64,000 bases of DNA from Parapristionchus giblindavisi. Lineage: Eukaryota; Nematoda; Chromadorea; Rhabditida; Diplogasteridae. Both the position numbers and the translations under genes were made by a program. Of the stretch, positions 52,696 to 64,000 are shown in pieces. Every line of letters starts with the position of its first letter. Position 1 is the first letter of the stretch. The notes beneath the pieces were generated by a model, which had not been told where the DNA came from, made no database searches, and saw only the letters and a program-made list of their open reading frames with translations. The stretch covers positions 682,001 to 746,000 of the forward strand of contig CALSFV010000038.1 in assembly GCA_943737045.1 (NCBI GenBank), written 5' to 3'.

Positions 52696-54275
52696 CTATC
52701 TACGACAACATTGTTGTCCACACTGACTGTATCCACTCTGACATGAACACTGAGAGGATGAAGACTGGCATGGAATCACAATCTGGGAGGCCTTAAAGAT
52801 ACATAATATTATTTTTATTAACATCAAGTGTTATTTAAATAATACCTGTTGACAAGTCTGCTGACAAGTTGACTGACAGACGGGGATGCATTGGACGGTA
52901 GGTTGAGTCTATAGAATACAGATTAATATGATAGACGATAATATCGATTAGATACCTCTTGACAAGTTTGAACACATGATTGTTGACAAACAGGAACACA
53001 TTGAGCTTGAACAACGTAGACTGTAGGAGCTTGAGTGGTAGTAGTTGTAGTGATGGGAGTGAGACAGAGAGTGGCACAGGTTGGTTGACATGACTACAAA
53101 ATAAGGAACGAATATTGATTAGTGATGACCATGATAGTGTTTAACTTACAGAAGAACACATAGGAGTTGAACATGATTGTTGACATTGAGATACACAAGT
53201 AGGTTGGCATTGCTGTTGTTGTTGTTGGATTACAAGAAGGATTGGAGCTTGAGTAGTGGTAGTCACTGATTCAGTTATCACAGCCTGAATATGTTCAGAA
53301 ATGAACAAAGACTAATATAATAAAACATATAGGAAGATCATACCTGAATACAGATAGGAGAGCATGATGGTTGACACTGAGAAGGACACTGTTGCTGTTG
53401 TTGACATACAGGAATACATTGAGACTGAAAAAAAGAATATTGATCGATATTTATTGGTTAATAATTAAATGAAGCGTGTTACTGACCTGACAAGACTGAC
53501 CACATCCATTTGATGAACATGATTGTTGACATTGATTCTGACACTGATTACATTGCTGTTGAGTCTCAAAATTAATTTTGATATTTAAAGTTCATAATAT
53601 AAGACAGAGTATTTGAAATTTTTTGCAATTCTTGTCAAGCAAAAAAATGCCAGAATCATTCTTCGCATTTTTGCGGTGCGCACAAAAGACCGGGAAGAGA
53701 AAAAAGTGGTGAATAAAGGGAAAATGATTTTGCCATTTTTTGGCTTGACAAGAATTGCCAAAAATTTCAAATACTCTGTCCTATATCTTTAAAAAATTTG
53801 AAATACCGTCTGAATAATATAAATGGGAGCTTGAGTAGTCGTAGTAGGAGTACATTGTTGTTGACAAATTGGTTGACACATTTGAATACAGGCAGGAGTG
53901 GCACACGATTGAGCACATTGCTACAATTTACAATTTTAATTTTTTCTTTATTAAATAATTGAGTTAACCTGGACACAGATAGGAATACAAGAGGAAGTTG
54001 AACCAGAGTTACAATTACAGTTATTGTTAGAAGATGTACATCCGCACTGAAGAAATGTCATTTAGAACAACCAATGAAAATGGAGTAATTCGAATTTTCA
54101 GAAATAAATAAACCTGTCTCTTTCCACGTACTACTACTTTAGTTGAGTTTGTTTCCTGTAATTAAAACAATCAAAATGAAAATGATCATTTGTGATAAAT
54201 AATTAATGAGATACCTCATTTGCCAGTGCAAGAGAGACAAAGATAAGAGCAACTAGAGCAAAGCGAGTGAACATT
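52696..54275 (-). CDS. C-triple-X secreted cysteine-rich protein 1 (ABU/PQN-like)
   Basis: The start at 54275 gives MFTRFALVALIFVSLALANE, a signal peptide. A short propeptide ends at the dibasic site RGKRQ before CGCTSSNNNCNC. The body is made of exons each holding C-x3-C-x3-C units: CAQSCATPACIQMCQPIC, CNQCQNQCQQSC, CPSQCQPSCSPIC, CQPTCVSQCQQSC and CVPVCQQSCVQTC. They alternate with Thr/Val linkers such as TTTTTTQAPTVYVVQ. The C-terminal module is CSCQSGYSQCGQQCCRR. This composition matches the nematode C-triple-X (ABU/PQN) proteins, several of which are pharyngeal cuticle components. Each repeat block is a separate exon, as expected from exon duplication. A close paralogue lies immediately upstream on this strand. 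Confidence 0.8.
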
Positions 54276-55539
54276 CTTAATATTATCATTAATGAATATA
54301 TAAATTATTTAAACAATTGTAATAAGCAGTTAATAATGAGAATGAGAGAATGAATAAGTGACGGAAGTGAAATGATTCCTTCTCTTGCTCTCGTATGCCT
54401 TTTATAATAGACAAACGTTGGTTTTTGTGACCTTCAGTGGGCGGATTACGATTCCTGAGAGGAGAAATGAACTAGTTGAAGCTATCTACTGATGGATAAA
54501 GAAATGAAAGAGCAAACTATCCACTTTTTAGGTTTATATCAATGTCTCCATGTCAATTCAATTGATGCACGCCCGCATATCCTCTCGTTAAATCAGTCTC
54601 CAAGCCGTCTTAAAACCATTTCTTATTTAGAAATCCGAGAGATCTTTTCTTTCGGTCTTATTTTTTGTTGTTGTAAGGTTTGATGACTCTTCTGCCGTTG
54701 AATAAAGTAAATTTAAAAAAAAAGCAGATGAAAGTACATACTATAACTTCCTTGCCTTCCGTATGTAATTCAACGTTTTCATTCGTTTCGCTCTGTTTTT
54801 TTAAGATTGTTGTACGTTTTTCTTTGGCATTTTAATAAAGATATTGTTTTTTGTATTTAAAAAAAACTTTTATACAAAGAAAAAAAAACAAAGAAAATTT
54901 AAAAGAGTGCATTTTTTAAAAATTTTATATTTTTTGTAAATATCTATGAAAAAAAACTGATTTTACAATTTTCGAAATATTTCTCATTCTTCTTACACGT
55001 AGCGAAATACCATGAAGTTAATTTAATTTAATTTATCTACGAAGTACAATTAATTATTACAATTTCAATCTTACATGTATGCTTACTTATACTCGGTATT
55101 TTTGGGATTTCAAAAATTATGAAAATGATTCATAGTTTATTACTTTTGTCTTTAAAAAAATCAACACTGATAATATCATCGCTATTGAGACAGTTTTCCT
55201 ATTGCAAAGTAAGATGTAGATATTGAATATAAATTATCATTCTAAATAAGGAAAAGTTGTGGTGCAATTAAAAATTGTAAAAAACAATTTTGAAAAAAAT
55301 CAATAATACAGAAAAATCAGAAGAAGTGGAGAAACCATCGCTATTATTCGTTTGTTCAGCAATGAATCAATATCTTTTTTTTTCATAGTGTATTTCGAAG
55401 TTTTTACACTGTTATGAAGCAAATAACTTTATTTAATTAAGTAGTATCAATATGTACAACAATGATGCACTTGGTGCAGCAAAATAATGGTGTATCTAGA
55501 TGGTGTACTGTAGACGAGGATTCGTAAACGTCGTCTTAT
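54276..55539. other. Intergenic between C-triple-X genes 1 and 2
   Basis: About 1.26 kb, very A/T rich with long A and T runs (54840-54960). Holds gene 1's promoter and gene 2's 3' flank. No other feature. Confidence 0.5.
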
Positions 55540-57253
55540 CTATTTACGACAACATTGTTGTCCACATGGATTGTATCCAGTCTGACAAGTACATTGAGGA
55601 GATGAAGTCTGACAGGGAATCACAATCTGGGCCGCCTAAAAGATATTGTGGGATTTCAAATCAATCGATAGCTATCGATACCTGTTGACAAGTTTGTTCA
55701 CAAGTAGATTGGCAGATGGGGGCACATTGAGTGATTGGTTGAGTCTAAATGGAACATTTTGATCATAGTGAACGATCACTTCTTCTACACGTAAGAAGTG
55801 CATTGTTTACATAGAATGAATATCTATGGACAAATATGAAGTGAGAAATGTTTGAGAATAGACCAAGGAAGTTCCCTCAAATAGGAAGAGTGAACGTACT
55901 TGTTGACATGTTTGTACACAAGTTTGTTGACAAACAGGAACACATTGAGCTTGGACTACGAGGACTGTAGGAGCTTGAGTGGTAGTGGTTGTAGTGATGG
56001 GAGTGAGACATAGAGTGGCACATGTTGGTTGACATGACTACAAATGATGATGATAGGGATTGATGAAAGATATGATGATACCGCAACACAAAGAGGAGTA
56101 GCACAAGACTGTTGACATTGAGCTTCACAAGTTGGTTGGCATTGGAGTTGAGGTTGTTGAATAACAAGAAGAACAGGAGAAGCAGTAGTTGTAGTGACTG
56201 GTTGAGCCAGAATTGCCTTAATTGAAACAAAATATTGAAATGAATTAATGAATAAATCTTTATGATGTATGATAAACTAAATAAAATAATATCTTCCAAC
56301 CTGAATACAGATAGGAGCACAAGTTGGTTGACACTGAACAGGACATTGAGGTTGAGAACATACGGGAGCACATGAGGTCTGAACCATTTTAGATATTGAT
56401 TGATCTATGATTATCGAATGATTACCTGACAAGTCTGAACACATGAAGGAGTTGAACATTGGTTTTGACATTGGTTCTGACACTGATTGCATTGAGTCTG
56501 AATTATATTGTAATTGAATAATTTCAAATGAAATTGTACAATATTATACCTGGATAATAATGATGGGTGCTGGTGTGGTAGTTGTTGTAGTCTGACATAC
56601 AGGAGCACATGTAACTTGAAGACATTGTTGAATACAAACAGGAGTGGCACATGTTGCAGTACAAGCCTGTTGACATCCACTACATGATTGGACCTGAATG
56701 ATAATCAGTGATAAATATGATATGATTTTTTGTGCAAATTATGTTCATTTAAATCGTTTTTCACTTGTTGAAACATCTTTTCGATGTATGATAAATAAAT
56801 AAAATAAATAATATGATTAGTCTTTTTAATACCTGAGGAGCACATTGTTGTTGACATATCGGCTGACACATCTGAACACAAGCAGGAGTTGCACACGATT
56901 GGGCACATTGCTGAATAAATATTTAATGATATAATGTTTTATAGATCTTGAGAGTAAATCTGACCTGAATGCACACTGGAATACATGTGGCAGAATTACA
57001 ATTACAATTATTATTAGAAGTTGTACAACCACACTGAAAAAAAAAGAACAAGTTGAAGAAATGAAAATTTATTTTTACCAATCTTGATAAAAAAAACTAA
57101 CCTGTCTCTTTCCTCTTACAACAACTGTGGAGTTTGAAGATTTCTGAATAGAAGACAAGTAGTTAAACAACAAAAATATGGAATGGATACCTCCTCTGCT
57201 GCTAGAGCTACGGAGATAAAGAGAAGAGCGATCAAAGCAATGCGAGAGAACAT
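55540..57253 (-). CDS. C-triple-X secreted cysteine-rich protein 2 (paralogue of 1)
   Basis: The start at 57253 gives MFSRIALIALLFISVALAAE, then the same VVVRGKRQ cleavage context and CGCTTSNNNCNCN. Repeat exons follow in nearly the same order as gene 1 (CAQSCATPACVQMCQPIC, CPVQCQPTCAPIC, CQPTCEAQCQQSC, CVPVCQQTCVQTC). One exon has no obvious partner in gene 1 (CSGCQQACTATCATPVC with CLQVTCAPVC, about 56560-56695). The C-terminus is CTCQTGYNPCGQQCCRK. The two genes are a recent tandem duplicate by exon-level similarity. Long open frames in other phases here are low-complexity shadows. Predicted role as gene 1: secreted, disulphide-rich cuticle or luminal coat protein. Confidence 0.8.
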
Positions 57254-59238
57254 CTCCGGTTATTACTAGAAAGGCAATGATCAACGCATTAATGGTATTA
57301 GCAAATCAAACAATACATTGATTCATAAATGACTAATGAAAGGATATAAGGATGAAAACTGAATATGAAATGTATATAAGATCAGAAAGAGAATAGACGA
57401 AGACTAATGAGAGAATGATACAATCTTCATTCTTTCATGTCTTTTATACACGGAAGGCGACGTTTTTGTGACTTTCAGAAGTTGAGATAGACTAGAGAGT
57501 GTTGAGACTGAAGAGAGTGGAAGAGATGTTAGAGAAAGAAAATAAACGTGAAGACTAGTTCATATATGAAGAGACAACATAAATAGAAGAGATTAAAGAC
57601 ATCAAAAGTGAGACAGATCATGGTATAGACATTAATTACAATATTCTTATCCTTATGATACTGTAGTCATTTCTGTAATCTATAATATGAGTCTAGAATA
57701 ATAAGCATGTTATCATAAGTCTGTCTCTATGCCTGATAATATCAATTTCTTGAATGTTCACATGCTTGGGTGTTTCTAACTGTTTTTAATGATCTTATAA
57801 TCTCCAATCATTCTAATCAAAATATTGTATAAAAAGGATGATTGAGTGAGAAGTTCTCAAGTGTTTCATCATTGAGATTCAATGTATTTCAATTCCCACG
57901 ATTGATAGAATATCCAGTGAAATGGAATGGACTTCCTTCCTTCTTCCTCATACCATAGATATATCTTCTAATCAGAGACCATTATTACTTTATCATCTCA
58001 TTCCTAAATAGTACCTTTCAAATTCTTCCCTATTACTATCAAAACAATCACTACTTATTTGTCTCTGGCATTGAAGTTCGGAATTTTGATAATGTGCTCA
58101 GCGTTTTCTTTCGATAATACTTTCTTATTTTAGATCACATCGATATGTTCATTTCAAACTTTCGGTTTTTTTGTGATGATCGTTCTCATAGTCTCTTTTT
58201 GATTGTCTCTCATATACCTCATATCAGTGAATGTTCATCATTATCATTAACATCAGTCTGCTCTTCCAATGTATATCTATCATCTCTTTCTCTATTTCTC
58301 TTCTTTCTTTTCGTTCTCTTATCTTTCTCTGCAGAATCAAACACGGAGTTTAACACGCAAAAAAAGGAAGTCTGAGAATGCATGAGACAGAAACCGGAAT
58401 ATGGATAAACGAATCATAATCATAAACACTTTCTTCCTTCTTTACTATTTCTTCCTTAAATATATGTATTCACTTCTGCAATATTCTTCACTTCGAATTT
58501 GTCAAATCAAATCAAACAAATAATTTATTCCTGTATAAGAATGGTACGGGATGGTATTATGTACTTCTTATACGGGATCAGAAAAAAACAAGTCTTATTT
58601 TGCCATAGAAGACGGACGGTCCAGTGTGCCTTTCGGCTAGTTTTAGGTCATCAACCTTCCTATCTTCTTCACATCTATCCGACTGATACATTTGAAAGAC
58701 AAAACCGAATGCCACGGGTAAGATCATACATGGGCGGGATATATGCACCTGGATTCTACAGGGGGTATCCGGACAAAAAAAGTGTAAAAAAAGACTAAAT
58801 TTACAGTGATGTACAGTGATGCAAATTTTTTTTTAAATTACCAAGTGGTATTCCACACAATTTTGGAAAAGCCGTAATTTTTCATAGGGCACCCCTTGTC
58901 GGCAGCCACATATGGGTTAGATGAATTAGTAAGGGGCTTGTAACAATTGGAGATACGACCGTCTTATTGTGTAGACTGTCGCCGTTCATCAACTCTATCC
59001 ACTAGATCGAATGACCAATCGACTACTCATCACGAATGGAAGAAGGGAAGGATCGAATATTCAAAAATACTGAACAATCGATTTATATTTCAATGTAGAT
59101 CACTGTGTGCTATGTATGACTTAGCTTACGTTTAATTAAATACAATTTATCAATCTTCTATAATCAATCAATATTTACAGATATAGTGATGGTGAAGTGC
59201 TTGATAACTTATAGTAGCAAATGAATGATACTAAAGCC
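57254..59238. other. Intergenic, about 2 kb
   Basis: AT-rich. A C/T-rich block at 58190-58330 makes long but uninformative open frames. The segment 58830-58890 shares words with the SDHB-intron foldback. No gene is supported. Confidence 0.45.
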
Positions 59239-62118
59239 TTAGCGTCTACAGCATGAACTTCCACAGACGGAGTAATTAGGAGGACATGAACATGTTGGAG
59301 TCATCGAGATACATGGAATCACTGATGAACATGTTGATTGACATGTATTCTGACAAGCTGGAGCACAGATTGCGATTGGTTGACTCTGAATGATTAATCA
59401 TATCCATATATTCATTGAAGGAAAGTAGATAGTCATGGTTAGTGATGGGATAGTCATTCGTATTGAATACAAGGAAGAAGTGTGAAGTGTATCAATCCCT
59501 CCTCTGTCTCTGTTTGTTCATGATTCTAGTAGAAGAAACGAAAGAGATTCTAAGTGGATCGAAGCAATATAAGGATAGATAGAAGCACACACAAATGTAT
59601 TGATGATGATGATGAAATGTAATAAGGAAATGAATCCATTTGACGACTCTCGAAGGGATTTCTACCGTATCTGGACATACTGTATCCATTGGTATTGATT
59701 GGAGTTGAATAAATAGGAAAGCTTGGAGGGATTGAAGCAAACTCAGGAGTGAATGATGTGCTTAAAGGAGATGAAGGGAAGAGATCATTTGAATTGATTT
59801 CAATATTAATAGGATTTGATGATGAACAAGGTTTAGTATTAGAATATTGAGATGAATGGATAGAGGAAGAAGAAGAAGAAGAAGAAGAAGGGGATAAATG
59901 TACATTGACTATTTCAATCTCATTAAAACGATCTCTTACTGATTGACAAGTGTTCATGCAATTGTTATTGCAAGTGTTGTAGCAATTGTTCATTGGAGTA
60001 GCGAGAAGGATTGGGGCCGAGACCTGAAGATCATTATATTTTATGAAAGTAGTATTATTAATAAAAGTACAAGTTTAAATTTGCATGCACGTTTCATTAA
60101 TCTTCGCCATTTCAGTTATAGAAAATATATTAAAGAAGGGGATTCGACCATGAAATTTGTGGTACGCTATTGTCATGAAGAACGATGGACCAACGAAATG
60201 GCAATCTTTTCTCTGATAGATTCGAGACACGAAAAGCGTAGGTCAAGATAGTGGTGACTAGTGAGTAGTTGTAATCGCGCCACGTGGGTTCAACTCCGGA
60301 TTGCAAGTTTCTCTATATTAATCTTTTAAATTCGAAAATTCGGATGTAGCAGCCTTCACGGATTACGGTATTCCGGGGCATCTACGATGTTAGAGAAAAT
60401 TGTTTTGTATTGAGATGCGATCTATATTTCTGCCTGACCAGATTAGGTGCGAAAAATCGATGGCTCCTTTCTTTAATGGATATTTATGACTATCTAAAAA
60501 TGAAGAATGATATGAATATAATGTTTACCTGATTGCATGAGTTTGATGAGCATGAATTGACACAAACAGGAGCACATTGTTGAACACATGAAGATACGCA
60601 TGAAGGAGTTGAACAGACATTGTTACATTGATTGGTACAGGCTGGGACACATTGAGATGATGATGATTGAGCCTGAATTATCGATTGATTCATATCATAT
60701 TATTGATTATTCAGACATATTATCGATTGACTTACAGGGATAACAACAACGACATTGGGCTGATTGTATGAGTTGATGCATGAAGATGAGCATGATGGTT
60801 GACAGATGGAAGGACATGAGAGGATGGGGGCGGAGTTACATGACGACTTTAATTAATTTTTTAAATTAAATTTCAATAAGAATAAAGATTTCGTATAAAT
60901 GAATCTTACGGGACATGACTGCATGCAGGCAAAGCTGAGAACGGGAGTGGGGCATGATGAACAGGAGTTACTGCAGGAGTTCGAGCAATAGTCTTCAATA
61001 TTATTTAATTAAATAATTATTAAAACTATTGAATGTGCTCACTATTGTTGCTGCATACATTATTGCACATGGGCATACAAGATTGGAAACAAGCGGGAGT
61101 TGAGCATGATGAAGCACATTGAGATTGACATTGATTACATTGATTGATTGGAGTCGCGATAATTATGGGCTGTAAATATATTTTATTATTCTTTTCTAAG
61201 AATTATTTATTTAAAAAATCATAGAACTTATAATTATTATAATTAAAATATGTGTCTACCTGAGATCCACATGAGGATGAGCATTGGTTATTGCATGAAT
61301 TGTAACATTGTGGAGTGGAACAAGAGTTGTAACAGTTTGATTGACATGAGTTACAGTTGTTATTTTGGACTGGGATAGCCAAGATCTAAAAATATATATT
61401 TTTCATGAATAAATTTATTTTCTTTTGTTAAATAGATCTTTCAGAATATTTCAGAAAGTTTCAGATTTTTTCAGAAGTATAGATGATATGTGATCCACGC
61501 GGCCCCGCCCGTTGAAGAAGGATCTACTAAGTAACTAAGTAAGTAAGTATAGATGAAACGTACTCCACACTGTTGTTGACACATAGGTTGACATTGAGAT
61601 GAACAAATAGGAGTGGAACAAGATGATGAACATGTTTGAATACATTGAGGAAGACATGAAGACTGTTGTTGACATCCACATCCAATCTACATTTATTATC
61701 ATTTAAAGATGAAGGCCCTCGAATATCTATGCAAATGCGTAATGTCCTATCTTTTCCTATTTATTCTAACGTTGATTCGAAATATGTTCAATTAATACAG
61801 CTACAGTGGAACATTCCAAACATTTTATGTTTCATAAGGAATATTTAATTACCAATTAATAATAAATGACAATACCTGTCCAATGCATCCACATTGTCTA
61901 CGAACTCGTCTGAGAGCCTTTGTAGAACTCTGAATAAATATATTAAATAGAAATCTATGAAAAGAACATGTAATTGTACTAATAAGATAGTTCTTTATGT
62001 GCGATATCGTGTACATGTCTGCATATCTATTATTTACTACTCTCCTCACCTCTTCATCTTCAGCATGAATCGAAAGAATGAAACAAAGTGAAACAATGAA
62101 TAGAGTTCTGCAGATCAT
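59239..62118 (-). CDS. C-triple-X secreted cysteine-rich protein 3 (diverged paralogue)
   Basis: The start at 62118 gives MICRTLFIVSLCFILSIHAE, a signal peptide. A propeptide ends RVRRQ before CGCIGQ. Repeat exons: CGCQQQSSCLPQCIQTC, CNSCQSNCYNSC, CNQCQSQCASSCSTPAC, CSNSCSNSCSSC, CPSICQPSCSSSC, CVPACTNQCNNVCSTPSC and CYNTCNNNCMNTC. Here the linkers are Ser/Asn-rich rather than Thr/Gln-rich. The last exon (about 59381-59239) ends CSCPPNYSVCGSSCCRR, the shared C-terminal module. Gene 3 is longer and more diverged than genes 1 and 2. The final intron (about 59400-59948) carries an open frame continuous with the upstream exon. Confidence 0.75.
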
Positions 62119-64000
62119 CTGAAATGAAATTCAGATCATGACTACTTTATAAATTGGGAGATAGCCGGAACAACAAAAAAATAATAATTTAGATGACAAA
62201 GAGTGAAATATTCTTAATCATGCTACTTTGAATGAATCAAAAGATTAAATAATTCTATGAAATGCAAAAAGTAGAACACAAAATGTTAATCAATCAATCA
62301 ACATAATGAATTATAAGATTGTAAGACTACTGTAATGGGATTTCCATATGAGGAAATAGTATTGGGGGTGGGGAGTAAATAAGAATTGAATAGAGAATAG
62401 GTAGACTAGACGAATGGTACTTGTCTCCTCATAATGATCTCCTATATGTACTACTGATGGGGTGGAGTCTTCTTCCTCTTCAATCCCTTTGGCAACACAA
62501 ATCAACCTCTTGCAATCCATTCTATCTTATTCTCTATTCTCTCTTCTTATCATTATCTCTAATCATTTCTCTAACTTCTTTATCATTTCTTATCTCTTCT
62601 TATCATTCTTCACACTCATAATCACTAGAAAGAACTTCCGTCTCCCGCCCCTTTTATCGTTTGTCTTTCATGTCAGCATAAGGAAACAATACTCAGTTCA
62701 TATTAGCCGAAGTGTCAAAATTTCTATTGATAAGACTGGTATACTCTACAATTTAATTACTTTTCATTCTATGCTTCTATGTAAAGACAAAGGTACAGCT
62801 CGTTATTCAAGGCACACGAAGTCCTGCGGGTGATCACTGCTAGGCCAGTGATCTTTCAAGGCCAATTCAGTCCGGAGGGCCTAATCTCTTTTTCGGACCT
62901 ACTTTTCCGCGTGATCTAGTCACTACTAATTCCCCTTTCGGGCTACGTATGTTGTTGTATGTATACTATGTATGTATGGGCTATGCAGCTTCTATGTATT
63001 TTTCACAAAATTTAAAAAAAGAGAGAATCTGTAAAATATAACTAAAGTGTTAATTAATGATTGCTATGTGTTTTATATAAAATACATACGAAATAAACTA
63101 TAATATATAAGTTTTAATGAAAAAATGATGATCTCATTTGACTACACATATAGCGCATTTTTGTGTGTGATCAAACGAATCAAGGAAACACTTAGTCTAG
63201 TCCTTCTAACATTCAATTGTCTGATTATTATGTCTACGTCTTTCCTAAATGGTTATAAAGTTCCGGCCCAACATAAGCTCAGATGGAAAGATTATCGGTG
63301 GCTCATGGAGCGTCGCATAGCTGGAGTTACTTTGTTGGATCGGATCTCGTGCGAAATGCAACTTGAAAGGTGCGAGACGTTGTTTGAAAAGGAAGTGGAT
63401 TTGAGTGCAGAAGATTGTTTTTGATGATAACTTGAAGTTGAGCAGATATGTTATCGATTAGACCCATCGAGGACCTAAACGGGGAATTGGACGCCCACCA
63501 GCAAGACTGGGACGATCTCTTTATGCGGACCAACTTTTTTGGTACAATCAAGAAGTCATGAGTGCGCATCAGAGCCCACTCTTAATAAAAGTGTTTTAAT
63601 GAAAATGATGAAACTTATTGGTAAGTGAGGATTGCTGCTCTGCTCTGCTCATCCTAGAACTATAGAAAAGGAAACTGAATTTAGAGTTGATGGTTTCAAT
63701 TTTCCAGAGTAGGGAATTTTGAAATCAACCCGTATTTATCGTTATTACGATCGATTTTTACAGAGTTTGGAAATTATAACAATGAGTTAATGTTGCAACA
63801 TTATTTTTAGAAACCGTTCGAGGTTTAAAATCTATCGTTTAATATGATTTCGAACGCACTAAAAATCGAAAAAAAAAGATGTTTCTACCTTCTGTTTAAA
63901 CATTGAAAATGTCTCATCCGTGAATGATTCAAAGAATATCTTACAATTAGAAGATAATAAATGATCACAGTGTGAACTCTCGATCTTCTCCTATCTTTCT
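62119..64000. other. Intergenic to window end
   Basis: No intact gene. Contains a less AT-rich block (62800-62950) and a LINE relic (63230-63575). Confidence 0.45.
63230..63575 (+). pseudogene. Relic of a non-LTR retrotransposon (LINE) C-terminal region
   Basis: One frame reads KLRWKDYRWLMERRIAGVTL followed by LDRIS (63270-63350). After a frame change and stops, a second stretch reads RGPKRGIGRPPARLG (63463-63510). A MERR-x-(L/A)GVTL-x-DRI block followed by a GRPPxR(W)xD block is the usual ending of nematode RTE-like reverse transcriptase polyproteins. The piece is short, has stop codons and a frameshift, and no upstream RT domain is present, so it is dead. Clade assignment is tentative. Confidence 0.6.

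Noticed and set aside
55877..56680. Long Leu/Val-rich minus-strand open frames within C-triple-X gene 2
   Set aside because: They are out-of-phase readings of the cysteine-rich repeat exons and run through introns; the cysteine frame has consistent splice sites.
58499..58798. 99-residue plus-strand frame
   Set aside because: No signal peptide, motif, splice context or composition typical of coding sequence here.
60240..60310. tRNA-like sequence with GGGTTCAACTCC
   Set aside because: The T-stem and acceptor do not pair and no A box is present at the right distance.

Overview
The window is nuclear DNA from a nematode. It is AT-rich, and almost every gene is cut into short exons by introns of roughly 40-60 bp with GT..AG ends. 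The gene set is metazoan with nematode signatures: a cluster of C-x3-C-x3-C secreted proteins ending in a shared cysteine module, a MIG-18/GFI-1-type secreted cysteine protein, a TWK-type K2P channel, an EXC-4/EXL-1-like CLIC protein, and a long-variable-arm tRNA with a UAU anticodon, which is a nematode-specific tRNA class. The species cannot be named from sequence alone.

Layout. 1-3.0 kb (-): SF3A1 splicing factor, cut by the window edge. 3.6-23.9 kb (+): a run of same-strand genes, namely MYST histone acetyltransferase with PHD fingers, an F-box/WD40 protein, PLAA/UFD3, a DCAF17-like protein and FLAD1 (FAD synthetase). A small antisense membrane-protein gene sits inside a FLAD1 intron. 24.3-26.2 kb (-): an unrecognised coiled-coil protein. 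27.3-28.4 kb (+): CLIC-like. 28.5-32.0 kb (-): K2P potassium channel. 32.4-36.3 kb (-): proteasome lid subunit RPN5/PSMD12. 36.9-41.4 kb (+): roadblock dynein light chain, then mitochondrial ATAD3, which carries the tRNA in an intron. 41.8-42.2 kb (-): a small cysteine-rich membrane protein. 42.7-44.4 kb (-) and 45.0-48.2 kb (+): ATP synthase delta and succinate dehydrogenase B, head to head. 49.9-52.0 kb (+): MIG-18-like secreted protein. 52.7-62.1 kb (-): three C-triple-X paralogues. 62.1-64 kb: non-coding sequence with a LINE relic.

Most genes are conserved single-copy housekeeping genes (splicing, ubiquitin/proteasome, FAD and oxidative phosphorylation, chromatin). Accessory material lies mainly in introns. 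Two families of short elements with CA..TG terminal inverted repeats and 8-bp target duplications (hAT-like MITEs) are present, one copy inserted inside the other. There is also a nested foldback in an RPN5 intron, a palindromic ATGCAT minisatellite, and many GATT/GATCAAA simple repeats and TACGGTA heptamers.

The strongest unusual signal is the intronic tRNA at 40328-40411. It has a leucine-type body but an isoleucine (AUA-reading) anticodon, matching the nev-tRNA class that can be charged with leucine.
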